A stretch of 35,520 nt of DNA from Bacteroidota bacterium (GTDB lineage Bacteria; Bacteroidota; Bacteroidia; Bacteroidales; M50B96), in NCBI GenBank assembly GCA_024762835.1, contig JANTGP010000012.1, positions 1-35,520 of the forward strand. The letters are read 5' to 3'. The notes beneath the pieces are model-generated. The model was not told the origin of the DNA, made no database searches, and saw nothing but the letters and a program-made list of their open reading frames with translations. Of the stretch, positions 26,871 to 34,765 are shown one piece after another (the first letter of the stretch is position 1; every line of letters starts with the position of its first letter). The translations under genes and the position numbers were made by a program.

Positions 26871-27593
26871 ATGCTAAGTATAATTTTACCAACATATAAA
26901 GGTGCACAAATATTAGAGAATCAGCTTCCTCCTTTTATCAATTTCTTGAATAAAAATGATATTGAGCACGAAATAATTGTGGTTGATGATGGCTCAAACG
27001 ATAATGGTAAAACTAAAAAAACAGTACTTGCACTTGGTTGTATCTTTATTGAGAATGAAAAAAATACAGGTAAAGGTTCGGCTGTTAGAAAAGGTGTAAT
27101 GAAATCAACAGGTGACTATTGTATCTTTACTGATGTTGATATTCCTTTTCAGTACGAGGCATTTTTACGATTTATGAATCATCTTGAGAATAATTCGACA
27201 GATAGCGGATTTGATATTGTAGTTGGCGACAGGAATTTACCGGAATCAAGTTATTATACCAAGATAAGTACTGTAAGAAAATTGGGTAGTGATGTGTTTT
27301 CGGCTATTGTAAGCCGGATTTTTACCGCAGGATTATACGATACACAATGTGGAATGAAGGGTTTTAAAAAAGAAATTGCTAAAGACCTGTTCTCTGTTGG
27401 TAAGATAAACCGTTTTGCTTTTGATGTTGAAATAATATCAATTGCCGTAAAAAGAGGATACTCAATTAAGCGTTTGCCTGTGACTTTACGAAGCAACGAG
27501 AGCAATACTGTAAAAGTGGTTCAACATGGCATGGGAATGCTTTTCGATTTAGCAAGAATAATATATTTTCATTGGACAGGAGCGTATAGTTGA
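26871..27593 (+). CDS. Family 2 glycosyltransferase (ALG5/DPM1-like polyprenyl-phosphate sugar synthase)
   Basis: A 240-residue cytoplasmic GT-A glycosyltransferase that most resembles enzymes transferring glucose or mannose from a nucleotide sugar to a lipid phosphate. Motifs: ILPTYKGAQILENQL at the N-terminus; the nucleotide-binding VVDDGSND (~38-45); NTGKGSAVRKGVMKSTGDY (~63-81); a D-x-D-like FTDVDIPF (~84-91); and the ALG5-type DTQCGMKGF (~160-168) and FAFDVEII (~182-189). The sugar donor and lipid acceptor cannot be read from sequence. There is no C-terminal transmembrane segment, so it may associate peripherally. It lies 91 bp before the TMTC-like gene on the same strand, which could use its product as donor. 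Confidence 0.85.
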   Translation: MLSIILPTYKGAQILENQLPPFINFLNKNDIEHEIIVVDDGSNDNGKTKKTVLALGCIFIENEKNTGKGSAVRKGVMKSTGDYCIFTDVDIPFQYEAFLRFMNHLENNSTDSGFDIVVGDRNLPESSYYTKISTVRKLGSDVFSAIVSRIFTAGLYDTQCGMKGFKKEIAKDLFSVGKINRFAFDVEIISIAVKRGYSIKRLPVTLRSNESNTVKVVQHGMGMLFDLARIIYFHWTGAYS

Positions 27594-27684
27594 TTTTTAA
27601 GTTGGAAGTCTTGAAGTGATTAATTTTGGTTGATTGCACTTTGTAGTTGAAGACTGAGACACGAAATATATAAAATAGAAAAAC

Positions 27685-29598
27685 GTGAATAAAAGACGAA
27701 AAATAAAAAAACATACTGAAACTTTACAGCATAAGCCTTTTAACAAAAAATCTGTAATGTGGTTAGCCGGAATATTTGTTCTTAGTATTATAGTATTTAG
27801 TCCGGCTTTAAACAATGGCTTTGTTGCCTGGGACGATGATTGGTATGTTTATGAAAACCCACAAATCACAAATTTGTCTTTATCAACAATTCCGGCTCTT
27901 TTTACGGAGTTCTATAAAGGACAATACGGACCTGTAAGTACATTGATTTTAGGAACTGAATATCATATAGGTAATAATAATCCTGTTGTATTTCATATTG
28001 GCAGCCTTCTTTTTCATTTAATAAATATTGCATTGGTTTTTTGGCTGATGCAGATAATGTTTCGAAAACTTAATATCTCAATAATTGTCGGTGTATTATT
28101 CGCTATCCACGGAATGCAATCGGAAGCTGTTGCCTGGATTTCTGCCCAAAAAGTAGTGCTGTTTACTATGTTTTTTCTGGCTTCGCTTATATCATATATC
28201 AACTACCTGAATAAAAAGAAGCTTAAATATTACTGGCTTTCGATGCTGTGGTTTATTATATCGTTTATGGCTAAAGAACAGGCTGTTACATTGTCTTTAA
28301 GCTTAATTGCCATTGATTATTTATACGGGCGTAAATTACTTAGTAAAAAAGTTATTGTCGAAAAACTTCCTTTTCTTATACTTGCATTAGTAATGGGAAT
28401 TGTAACAATTTACTCAAGTCGTACCGGTGAGTTTTTTACAAAAGATAAATCATATCCTTTCTTCGAGCAAATTATTTACGCAAGTTATGCCTTTACCCAA
28501 TATATTATCCAGCTGATAATACCATATAAACTTTCGGCATTTCATCCTTATCCAAACAAGGTAGGAGAGGAGTTTCCTGTTTTTCTAAGTCTATATTTAA
28601 TTCCGGTACTTGGAGCTGCTTGGTTATTTTTACGATCAATAAAAAAACAAAAAATAATTGCTTTCGGGATAATGTTTTTTGTAATGAATATTGCTCTTGT
28701 TCTGCAAATTATGCCCTTAAGAGATTTTATTACAGCCGACAGATATGTTTATATTCCGGCAATCGGGCTTTTTGCAATTTTGGCTTTTTATCTGGATAAG
28801 TATATCGAAAAGAAAAAATCAAACAGCAGTATTGCGTACATCATATTAGCACTTTACGTAATTATTTTATCAGCTGTTAGCTTTAAGCGAAGTGATGTAT
28901 GGAAAGATAGTATAACATTATTTACCGATGCTGTAAAAAAGTACCCCGAATCGTCAGTTTGCTGGAACAACAGAGGGCTTGCACTCGAAAATTTGAATAA
29001 ACATAAAGAAGCCATTGAGGATTATAAAAAAGCTATTAAATATAACCCCTCTTCTGTATTTTGCTATAATAATATTGGTATTTCATATGCTAAACTAAAA
29101 ATGTTTGATAAAGCATTTCAGATGTACGATTATGCAATAAAATTACGCCCTGATTTTTCACAAGCCTATTTTAATAGGGCAGATGCCAAATCAAATGCAG
29201 GTAATTTTGCTGGAGCAATAAGTGATTTTGATAAGTATATTGAACTTAAGCAAAATAATATCAAAGCATATATTTCTCGCGGAATTGCAAAAGCAAGAAC
29301 CGGAAATTTTGAAAATGCTGTTAAGGATTTGAATACTGCCGTGAGGCTTCAACCTAATAATCCTGATGCATATCTTAACCGTGGTGTTGTTTATCTTAAT
29401 CTTAAAAAATATAATGAAGCAATTCAAGATTTTAACTTCACATTGAGATATAAACCAAACTTTAATTATGCATATTTTAATAGAGGAATAGCAAAAATAG
29501 GCAAAGGAGATAAAAACGGAGGCTGCAATGATTTGCATAAAGCAAGCAATCTTGGCTTTAAACAAGCGGCAGCAGCAATTCAACAATATTGTAAATAA
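27685..29598 (+). CDS. TMTC-like membrane protein: GT-C-type N-terminus plus TPR repeats
   Basis: A 637-residue membrane protein. After a basic N-terminal tail the first ~400 residues form about ten to eleven transmembrane helices. WDDDWYVYENP (D50-D52) lies in the first extracytoplasmic loop and resembles the acidic motif of GT-C enzymes such as the TMTC family, which transfer sugar from a lipid phosphate to protein. Other features are HIGSLLFHLINI, AIHGMQSEAVAWISAQ and PLRDFITADRYVYIPAIG. Residues ~405-637 contain about six TPR units (WNNRGLALENLNKHKEAIEDYKKAIKYNP and relatives), which could bind acceptor proteins. The start must be GTG at 27685: a TAG lies just upstream in frame and the next ATG is inside the first helix. 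Acceptor and donor are unknown; the neighbouring GT2 is an attractive donor source. The TPRs end 2 bp before ansA. Confidence 0.75.
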   Translation: MNKRRKIKKHTETLQHKPFNKKSVMWLAGIFVLSIIVFSPALNNGFVAWDDDWYVYENPQITNLSLSTIPALFTEFYKGQYGPVSTLILGTEYHIGNNNPVVFHIGSLLFHLINIALVFWLMQIMFRKLNISIIVGVLFAIHGMQSEAVAWISAQKVVLFTMFFLASLISYINYLNKKKLKYYWLSMLWFIISFMAKEQAVTLSLSLIAIDYLYGRKLLSKKVIVEKLPFLILALVMGIVTIYSSRTGEFFTKDKSYPFFEQIIYASYAFTQYIIQLIIPYKLSAFHPYPNKVGEEFPVFLSLYLIPVLGAAWLFLRSIKKQKIIAFGIMFFVMNIALVLQIMPLRDFITADRYVYIPAIGLFAILAFYLDKYIEKKKSNSSIAYIILALYVIILSAVSFKRSDVWKDSITLFTDAVKKYPESSVCWNNRGLALENLNKHKEAIEDYKKAIKYNPSSVFCYNNIGISYAKLKMFDKAFQMYDYAIKLRPDFSQAYFNRADAKSNAGNFAGAISDFDKYIELKQNNIKAYISRGIAKARTGNFENAVKDLNTAVRLQPNNPDAYLNRGVVYLNLKKYNEAIQDFNFTLRYKPNFNYAYFNRGIAKIGKGDKNGGCNDLHKASNLGFKQAAAAIQQYCK

Positions 29599-29600
29599 TT

Positions 29601-30635
29601 ATGACTCAAACTAAAAAAAACTCAGTTTTAATAATATACACAGGCGGAACAATTGGAATGGTGCAAAACCCACGTACCGGTTCGCTGTCGCCTTTCGATT
29701 TCGATCATATTCTGAAACAAATTCCTGAGCTTAAAATATTCTCATATAAAATTGATACAATTACCTTCGACCCCTTAGTTGACTCATCAGATATTGAACC
29801 AAAAGTTTGGATAAAATTAGCCAAAATTATTAAAGTAAATTATCATTTATACGATGGCTTTGTTGTTCTGCATGGAACAGATACAATGGCTTATACAGCA
29901 TCGGCATTAAGCTTTATGCTCGAAAACCAATCTAAACCGGTAATATTCACAGGCTCTCAATTACCTGTGGGGGTGCTACGTACCGATGGAAAAGAAAACC
30001 TTATTACATCAATAGAAATTGCCGCATCAAAGAAAAATAATCAGGCAATGGTACCGGAAGTATGTATTTATTTTGAAAATCAACTATTCAGGGCTAACCG
30101 AACCACAAAATATAATGCAGAACATTTCGATGCTTTTAAATCGGATAATTATCCGCGTTTGGCAAAAGCAGGTATTCGTATAAAATATAAATATCCTGTA
30201 ATACACTATCCTATAAACGACAATAATATAAAGATATATACAAAGTTAGACAGAAATGTGGCTGTTCTGAAAATATTCCCGGGTATAACTAAAAATGTTG
30301 TTGAAGCTGTGTTAAATACCAAAGGTTTAAAAGCCGTAGTGCTTGAAACATTCGGCTCAGGAAATGCACCTAGCGGAAACTGGTTTATTTCACCAATCAA
30401 AAAAGCAATAAAAAAGGGTATAATTGTTTTGAATGTAACCCAATGTAGTGCCGGAAGTGTTGAAATGGGACGTTACGAAACTTCACTTACTTTACTTGAA
30501 GCAGGTGTAATTTCAGGAAACGATATTACTACTGAAGCTGCTCTGACTAAACTTATGTTATTACTCGGAAATTTGAATAATCATGAAGAAATAATCAAAT
30601 ATTTGAATAAATCAATAAGTGGCGAAATGAGCTAA
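29601..30635 (+). CDS. ansA: L-asparaginase type I
   Basis: Converts L-asparagine to aspartate and ammonia, probably in the cytoplasm because there is no signal peptide. 344 residues with an ATG start. The two catalytic threonine blocks of the asparaginase family are present: IIYTGGTIGMVQN (~11-23) and VVLHGTDTMAYTASAL (~88-103), with the catalytic lysine in RTDGKENL (~128-135). The C-terminal region includes LETFGSGNAP (~249). It starts 2 bp after the TMTC-like gene, so they are probably co-transcribed although no functional link is obvious. The same family also includes glutaminase-asparaginases; the type I form is favoured by the cytoplasmic location and sequence. Confidence 0.93.
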   Translation: MTQTKKNSVLIIYTGGTIGMVQNPRTGSLSPFDFDHILKQIPELKIFSYKIDTITFDPLVDSSDIEPKVWIKLAKIIKVNYHLYDGFVVLHGTDTMAYTASALSFMLENQSKPVIFTGSQLPVGVLRTDGKENLITSIEIAASKKNNQAMVPEVCIYFENQLFRANRTTKYNAEHFDAFKSDNYPRLAKAGIRIKYKYPVIHYPINDNNIKIYTKLDRNVAVLKIFPGITKNVVEAVLNTKGLKAVVLETFGSGNAPSGNWFISPIKKAIKKGIIVLNVTQCSAGSVEMGRYETSLTLLEAGVISGNDITTEAALTKLMLLLGNLNNHEEIIKYLNKSISGEMS

Positions 30636-30689
30636 TATGATTACTTAAATAATTTTTATTACTTTTATTGGCACTAATAAAATAAACTC

Positions 30690-32069
30690 ATGGATACACA
30701 AAACGAAAATTATATTCAATTTTTTGGAGCAGCAGGAACTGTTACAGGCTCAAAATATTTACTTGCTATTGATGGCTACCACATTTTGATTGACAGTGGA
30801 TTGTTTCAGGGTATAAAAGAATTAAGGGAACGAAACTGGAATAATATTCCTTTTCCGGCTGCAAAAATCGATGCTGTACTTTTAACACACGGACACCTCG
30901 ACCACACAGGCTATTTACCCCGTTTGGTTAATCAAGGTTTAAATTGTCCCATCTACTGTACCGAACCCACAGCCGATATTGCAGAGGTTATATTAAAAGA
31001 CAGTGCAAAAATACAAGAAGAGGATGCCGAGCACGCAAATAAACACAAATACACTAAACATAAACCGGCAAAACCTTTATATGATATAAAGGATGTTGAA
31101 AAAACGCTTCCTCTATTCTCACCACAAGATCCTGAAATATTTATCAAGCTCAATGATAAAATTAAATTCAGATTCAGGAAAAATGCCCATATTCTCGGTG
31201 CTTCATTTATTGAGTTAGATATTAAAAATAAACGCTTTGTCTTTTCGGGTGATATCGGGCGACCTAATGACCCAATGCTTGTTCACCGCGAAAAACCCGA
31301 TAAAGCCGATTTCCTTCTTGTAGAATCAACTTATGGCGACAGGTTACATCCTAAAATATCGACAAATGATATATTACAAACAATCATTGATCACTCGGTA
31401 AATCAAAGCGGACCTCTGTTTGTTGCCAGCTTTGCAGTTGATAGGGCACAAGATTTTATGTTTGAGATATGGAAATTAAAAAAAGAAGGGAAAATTCCTA
31501 ATTTTCCAATTTATCTTGACAGTCCAATGGGAGTTGATGTAAGTAAATTATTTTTAAAGTATCAAAATTGGCTTAGTCTTGATAAAGGAAAGTTTAAAGA
31601 AATATTTAACGATGTAAAAATGGTAAGTTCCATTAAAGAGACTTATCGACTTGCTTCAGACAATAGTCCGAAGATTGTAATTGCCGGTAGCGGTATGATG
31701 AACGGAGGAAGAATTTTACATTACCTCGAAAAACATATTGGTAACCCCAATGCAACTTTTGTATTACCCGGATATCAGGCTTTAGGTACACGAGGTAGAA
31801 GACTTAGCGAAGGTGGTCATGATATAAAGATTCATGGAAATTTTTTAATTGTAAAAGCTGCAATCAAGCATATTAAAACAATGTCGTCTCATGCCGACCA
31901 AAATGAATTACTTGATTGGATGTCGGATATTAAAAACCAGCCTGAAAAAGTATTTATCATACATGGAGAACCACAATCATCTGATGAACTAAGGTTAAAA
32001 ATTAAGCATACCTATAACTGGGATTGTAAAATTCCTAAGTATTTTGAAAAGGTAATATTAGATATTTAA
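30690..32069 (+). CDS. Metallo-beta-lactamase/beta-CASP RNase-like protein
   Basis: A 459-residue cytoplasmic enzyme of the CPSF/RNase J-like metallo-beta-lactamase superfamily. The first half has the MBL zinc ligands: THGHLDHTG (HxHxDH, ~70-78), HILGASFIELD and SGDIGRPNDPML (Asp/Gly strand). The beta-CASP insertion follows, with FVASFAVDRAQDFMFEIWKL and DSPMGVDV. The last motifs are VIAGSGMMNGGRILHYL, PGYQALGTRGRRL, MSSHADQNELLDWM (motif with His) and FIIHGEP. This pattern fits RNA-cleaving beta-CASP proteins such as those annotated 'MBL fold RNA exonuclease'. The substrate is unknown, and it is shorter than RNase J. It lies 54 bp after ansA on the same strand, with a convergent gap downstream. 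Confidence 0.87.
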   Translation: MDTQNENYIQFFGAAGTVTGSKYLLAIDGYHILIDSGLFQGIKELRERNWNNIPFPAAKIDAVLLTHGHLDHTGYLPRLVNQGLNCPIYCTEPTADIAEVILKDSAKIQEEDAEHANKHKYTKHKPAKPLYDIKDVEKTLPLFSPQDPEIFIKLNDKIKFRFRKNAHILGASFIELDIKNKRFVFSGDIGRPNDPMLVHREKPDKADFLLVESTYGDRLHPKISTNDILQTIIDHSVNQSGPLFVASFAVDRAQDFMFEIWKLKKEGKIPNFPIYLDSPMGVDVSKLFLKYQNWLSLDKGKFKEIFNDVKMVSSIKETYRLASDNSPKIVIAGSGMMNGGRILHYLEKHIGNPNATFVLPGYQALGTRGRRLSEGGHDIKIHGNFLIVKAAIKHIKTMSSHADQNELLDWMSDIKNQPEKVFIIHGEPQSSDELRLKIKHTYNWDCKIPKYFEKVILDI

Positions 32070-32072
32070 TAT

Positions 32073-32132
32073 CCACAGATTAAATAAGCTTTGTTTGTCT
32101 TTCTGTGAAAAATACTTCTCTCCAATCTGTGG
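32073..32132. repeat. Inverted repeat CCACAGATT/AATCTGTGG in the convergent gap
   Basis: Nine-base perfect arms separated by 42 bp, starting 4 bp after the MBL gene's stop. It could be a weak terminator or a repeat; no T-run follows the right arm. TTTCTGTGAAAAA lies inside the loop. Significance is uncertain. Confidence 0.4.
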
Positions 32133-32310
32133 CATTTGTTTAAAATTTAGTTCCTTCTACAGATGAGTAGTAACATTACTTCGTATATTACATATCACTA
32201 TTAAAATGCCTTATGAATGTAATATGCACACAAATAGGGTTTTATATTGTTCTGTTGCATTGGCTTATATCTGATTTATCTATTTTACAGCAATATTTGC
32301 AGCATAATAA

Positions 32311-32439
32311 ATGGGTAAAAATTCAACAATACTATATGTTTTACCAACCTGTATGGCTCATCGAACAATTAAAAGGTTGCGACTTGATGATTCCTTCAAT
32401 AACTTAAATTTAGAATGTATATCTCTATCCATTAAATAA
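32311..32439 (+). pseudogene. Possible 42-codon remnant of a glycosyltransferase N-terminus
   Basis: An ATG opens a 42-codon frame ending in TAA. Its start, KNSTILYVLPTCMAHRTI, resembles the beta-strand and loop that begin some family 4/1 glycosyltransferases (ILYVLP-x-MAHRTIKRLRL). No further domain is present, and the next stop is soon reached. This is a guess from a short match, and it may be coincidental. Confidence 0.2.
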
Positions 32440-32492
32440 TATTTGTCCCAAATATTTAACTTTAAAAACACAAGGTTGTTTTTGAAAAATAT

Positions 32493-33863
32493 CTATTTTT
32501 TATTCTTCCACTGCTTATTAAATGATTCTTTTATTTGAGGTAATTCACGCCATTTGCCCCAAATTTTTTTCCCTCCAAGATTAACCATCTTGTTCTTTAA
32601 TTTAACAGGTGCTGTATTTAGTAAATTACGATGGCTCATTACTAATTCAAAAGCTTTCATTGCAAGCTTTTCATTTGAATTACTATAGCCGCTATTAACA
32701 GCATCGCGTCTGTTATAAAGCAACAACTTGTGAATATCGATTTTTACTGGGCAAACCTCGGTACATTTGCCGCAAAGTGTACAAGCGAAACTCAAATGTT
32801 TGAATTCCTTCATTCCCTTAAAATGAGGAGTAATAATCGAACCTATTGGCCCACTGTAAGTTGAATTGTATGTATAACCTCCAATATTTTTATAGATAGG
32901 ACAAACATTCAAACAAGCTCCACATCTGATACATTTAAGAGCTTCAAACTGATCGTCTTTAGTAAATAAATTTGTTCTTCCGTTATCCAACAAAAAAACA
33001 TGCATCTCTTCGGGTCCGTCAATCTCATTTTCTTTTTTTGGTCCGGTAAAAATTGAATTATAAACTGTCATTTGCTGGCCTGTTCCATTAACAGCTAAAA
33101 TTGGCCATAACAAAGCCAGGTCATTAATGGAAGGAATAATTTTTTCAATACCGGCAATTACAATATGAATTTTAGGAAAAGAGGTTGACATTAAGCCATT
33201 GCCTTCATTTTCGGTTAATGCGGTTGCACCAATATCAGCAATTAAAAAATTAGCACCTGTAACACCTACATCGGCAGAAGTAAATTTTTTCCTCAATACT
33301 TTCCTCACATAAGAGGTCATTTCTTCGGGTGTACTCTTTATTGGGGTATCAAATTTTTCATTAAATAAACTTGCAATATCTTCTTTTGATTTGTGCATTG
33401 CGGGTGTAACAATGTGATATGGTTTCTCGCCTGCAATCTGAACTATAAATTCGCCCAAATCAGTTTCAACCGATTCTATATTATTCTGCTCAAGATGCTT
33501 ATTTAATTCTATTTCTTCGGTTGTCATCGACTTACTTTTCACTAATAAGCCAACATCTTTCTTTCTTAAAAGTGAAATAATTCCTTCTATTATCTCCTTT
33601 TCATCTTTAGCCCAATAAACTTTTGTACCTCGTGAAGTTATGTTTTTCTCAAATTCAATTAAATATTTATCCCAATTATTAAGAACATCTTTCTTAATTT
33701 CAGATGCTCTTAATTTTGCAAGCTCAATATCCGAATATTTATTCTTTCCTTTTTTAACAGCCGCATCGTATTTACCAATATTAAATCGAATTTTTTTTCG
33801 ATGATTAATATCAAATGCTACACGTTCTGAATCTATTTGAAATTTATCGGACAGATTACTCAT
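32493..33863 (-). CDS. lutB: Lactate-utilisation-type iron-sulphur protein LutB
   Basis: LutB/YkgF family protein of 456 residues, involved in L-lactate oxidation as part of the LutABC complex. The N-terminal half is a LUD domain (LRASEIKKDVLNNWDKYL, TRGTKVYWAKD, VGLLVKSKSMTTEEIELN, DVGVTGANFLIADIGAT). Two ferredoxin-type 4Fe-4S motifs follow, CIRCGACLNVCP (~309-320) and CTLCGKCTEVCP (~360-371). The C-terminus fits the family (NTAPVKLKNKMVNLGGKKIWGKWR). The ATG at 33863 lies inside the 3' end of rpiB: the two overlap by 8 bp, suggesting translational coupling. The usual partners LutA and LutC are absent from the window, so function in lactate use is uncertain. Confidence 0.9.
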   Translation of the reverse strand: MSNLSDKFQIDSERVAFDINHRKKIRFNIGKYDAAVKKGKNKYSDIELAKLRASEIKKDVLNNWDKYLIEFEKNITSRGTKVYWAKDEKEIIEGIISLLRKKDVGLLVKSKSMTTEEIELNKHLEQNNIESVETDLGEFIVQIAGEKPYHIVTPAMHKSKEDIASLFNEKFDTPIKSTPEEMTSYVRKVLRKKFTSADVGVTGANFLIADIGATALTENEGNGLMSTSFPKIHIVIAGIEKIIPSINDLALLWPILAVNGTGQQMTVYNSIFTGPKKENEIDGPEEMHVFLLDNGRTNLFTKDDQFEALKCIRCGACLNVCPIYKNIGGYTYNSTYSGPIGSIITPHFKGMKEFKHLSFACTLCGKCTEVCPVKIDIHKLLLYNRRDAVNSGYSNSNEKLAMKAFELVMSHRNLLNTAPVKLKNKMVNLGGKKIWGKWRELPQIKESFNKQWKNKK

Positions 33864-34305
33864 TAGTTTGTTTTAAGGGTATTTTATTTATTCTGGCTAT
33901 ATGACGTCCACCTTCAAAAACGGTGTTTAAAAAAGCTGTTACAATTTCTTTAGCTTCATCGAATGTAATAAATCGTGCAGGTAAAGCACACACATTGGCA
34001 TCGTTATGTAATCTGGCAAGTTCGGCAAGTTCTTTTTTCCAACATAAAGCTGAGCGTATTCCCTGATGCTTATTAGCAGCCATATTAATTCCGTTACCAC
34101 TTCCGCAAAGCGAAATACCAATATCCGATTCATGCTTTTCTACCGAAAAAGCCATTGGATGAGCATAATCAGGGTAATCAGTACTTTCATTTGAATATGT
34201 TCCAAAATCATTTATTATATATCCTTGTTGCGAAAGCCACAATTTTAGTTTCTCTTTTGTTTCAAACCCGGCATGATCGCAGGCAATAGCAATTTTCTTT
34301 ATCAT
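33856..34305 (-). CDS. rpiB: Ribose-5-phosphate isomerase B
   Basis: Interconverts ribose 5-phosphate and ribulose 5-phosphate in the pentose phosphate pathway (RpiB/LacA/LacB family). The start is the ATG at 34305 (MIKKIAIACDHAGFE); the upstream alternative is TTG. 149 residues, the normal family length. Motifs: ACDHAGFETKEKL (~8-20), DYPDYAHPMA (~43-52), the phosphate-binding CGSGNGINMAANKHQGIRSA (~67-86, catalytic Cys C67), HNDANVCALPAR (~99-110). It overlaps lutB by 8 bp. A related isomerase (LacA/B) cannot be fully excluded, but RpiB is the usual single-copy member. Confidence 0.93.
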   Translation of the reverse strand: MIKKIAIACDHAGFETKEKLKLWLSQQGYIINDFGTYSNESTDYPDYAHPMAFSVEKHESDIGISLCGSGNGINMAANKHQGIRSALCWKKELAELARLHNDANVCALPARFITFDEAKEIVTAFLNTVFEGGRHIARINKIPLKQTNE

Positions 34306-34369
34306 AATTTTCAATTTTCCGTAAATTTAACATTTGTTATTATCAAGTCTACAAATTTGCTTAAAAAAT

Positions 34370-34406
34370 AAAAGGCAAACACAATTTTCATTTATGTTTG
34401 CCTTTT
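34370..34406 (-). terminator. Rho-independent terminator downstream of groES
   Basis: AAAAGGCAAACA and TGTTTGCCTTTT form a perfect 12-bp stem around a 13-base loop. On the minus strand the stem is followed by a T-rich run (+ strand A-run ending at 34373). It lies 22 bp after the groES stop, so it ends the groES transcript; the symmetric A/T flanks could also act weakly on the + strand. Confidence 0.85.
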
Positions 34407-34427
34407 ATAATTCATTTTAATATTGAA

Positions 34428-34709
34428 TTAAATAGCTTCAATTTCAACTACTTTTGCAAGTAAATCACCATAAGGAATAAATAATAATTTTCTTCCTTCA
34501 AATTCAATTTCAGTACCCGAAAATTTCTTATAAAAAACACTGTCACCAACAGCAATACCGGGATTTTCGATATTTCCAATTGCAACTACTTTTGCATTTT
34601 GCGGTTTTTCACTAACCGAATCAGGAATAATAATTCCTCCTGCTGTTTTAGCCTCTTTTTCTTCTATTTCTAAAAGTACATTTTCGTTTAAAGGTTGTAA
34701 GTCTTTCAT
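34428..34709 (-). CDS. GroES-like co-chaperonin (stand-alone)
   Basis: A 93-residue protein of the GroES/Cpn10 fold. The GroEL-binding mobile loop is present as KTAGGIIIPDSVSEKPQ (~20-36), followed by the core strands NAKVVAIG and VGDSVFYKKFSGTEI. The dome loop between VAIG and VGD is shorter than in E. coli GroES, and the C-terminus (LLFIPYGDLLAKVVEIEAI) differs from the usual YLIMRESDILAIV. No groEL follows: downstream is a strong terminator, then rpiB. It may be a second, divergent GroES paralogue; whether another groESL operon exists cannot be seen. The Trx-Grx gene lies 56 bp upstream on the same strand. A candidate -7 box is at 34748-34755. Confidence 0.85.
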   Translation of the reverse strand: MKDLQPLNENVLLEIEEKEAKTAGGIIIPDSVSEKPQNAKVVAIGNIENPGIAVGDSVFYKKFSGTEIEFEGRKLLFIPYGDLLAKVVEIEAI

Positions 34710-34747
34710 TTTATATTTTTTTTATTGATTAATAATTTTTGAGCGTA

Positions 34748-34755
34748 CAAAATTA
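34748..34755 (-). promoter_or_regulatory. Candidate -7 element for the GroES-like gene
   Basis: The minus strand reads TAATTTTG (TAnnTTTG), 39 bp before the ATG, in the 56-bp gap after the Trx-Grx gene. No TTTG at the -33 distance was found, so support is partial. Confidence 0.38.
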
Positions 34756-34765
34756 ATAAACTTAT

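Larger units (their letters stand above)
32070..32492. other. Convergent intergenic region
   Basis: 423 bases between the ends of the MBL gene (+) and lutB (-). It holds the inverted repeat 32073-32132 and a possible 42-codon open frame at 32311-32439. No convincing terminator was found. Confidence 0.5.

Noticed and set aside
27594-27684. AGTCTT...AAGACT inverted repeat between GT2 and TMTC-like genes
   Set aside because: Arms are short and far apart (about 37 bp), with no T-run; could be chance in A/T-rich DNA.
32070-32085. ATATCCACAG as a DnaA box
   Set aside because: A single near match, no cluster and no origin features; most likely part of the CCACAGATT inverted repeat.
32213-32407. 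Open frame of 64 codons in the convergent gap
   Set aside because: Low-complexity, no recognisable domain, start with no ribosome-binding site, and it overlaps another equally unlikely frame.
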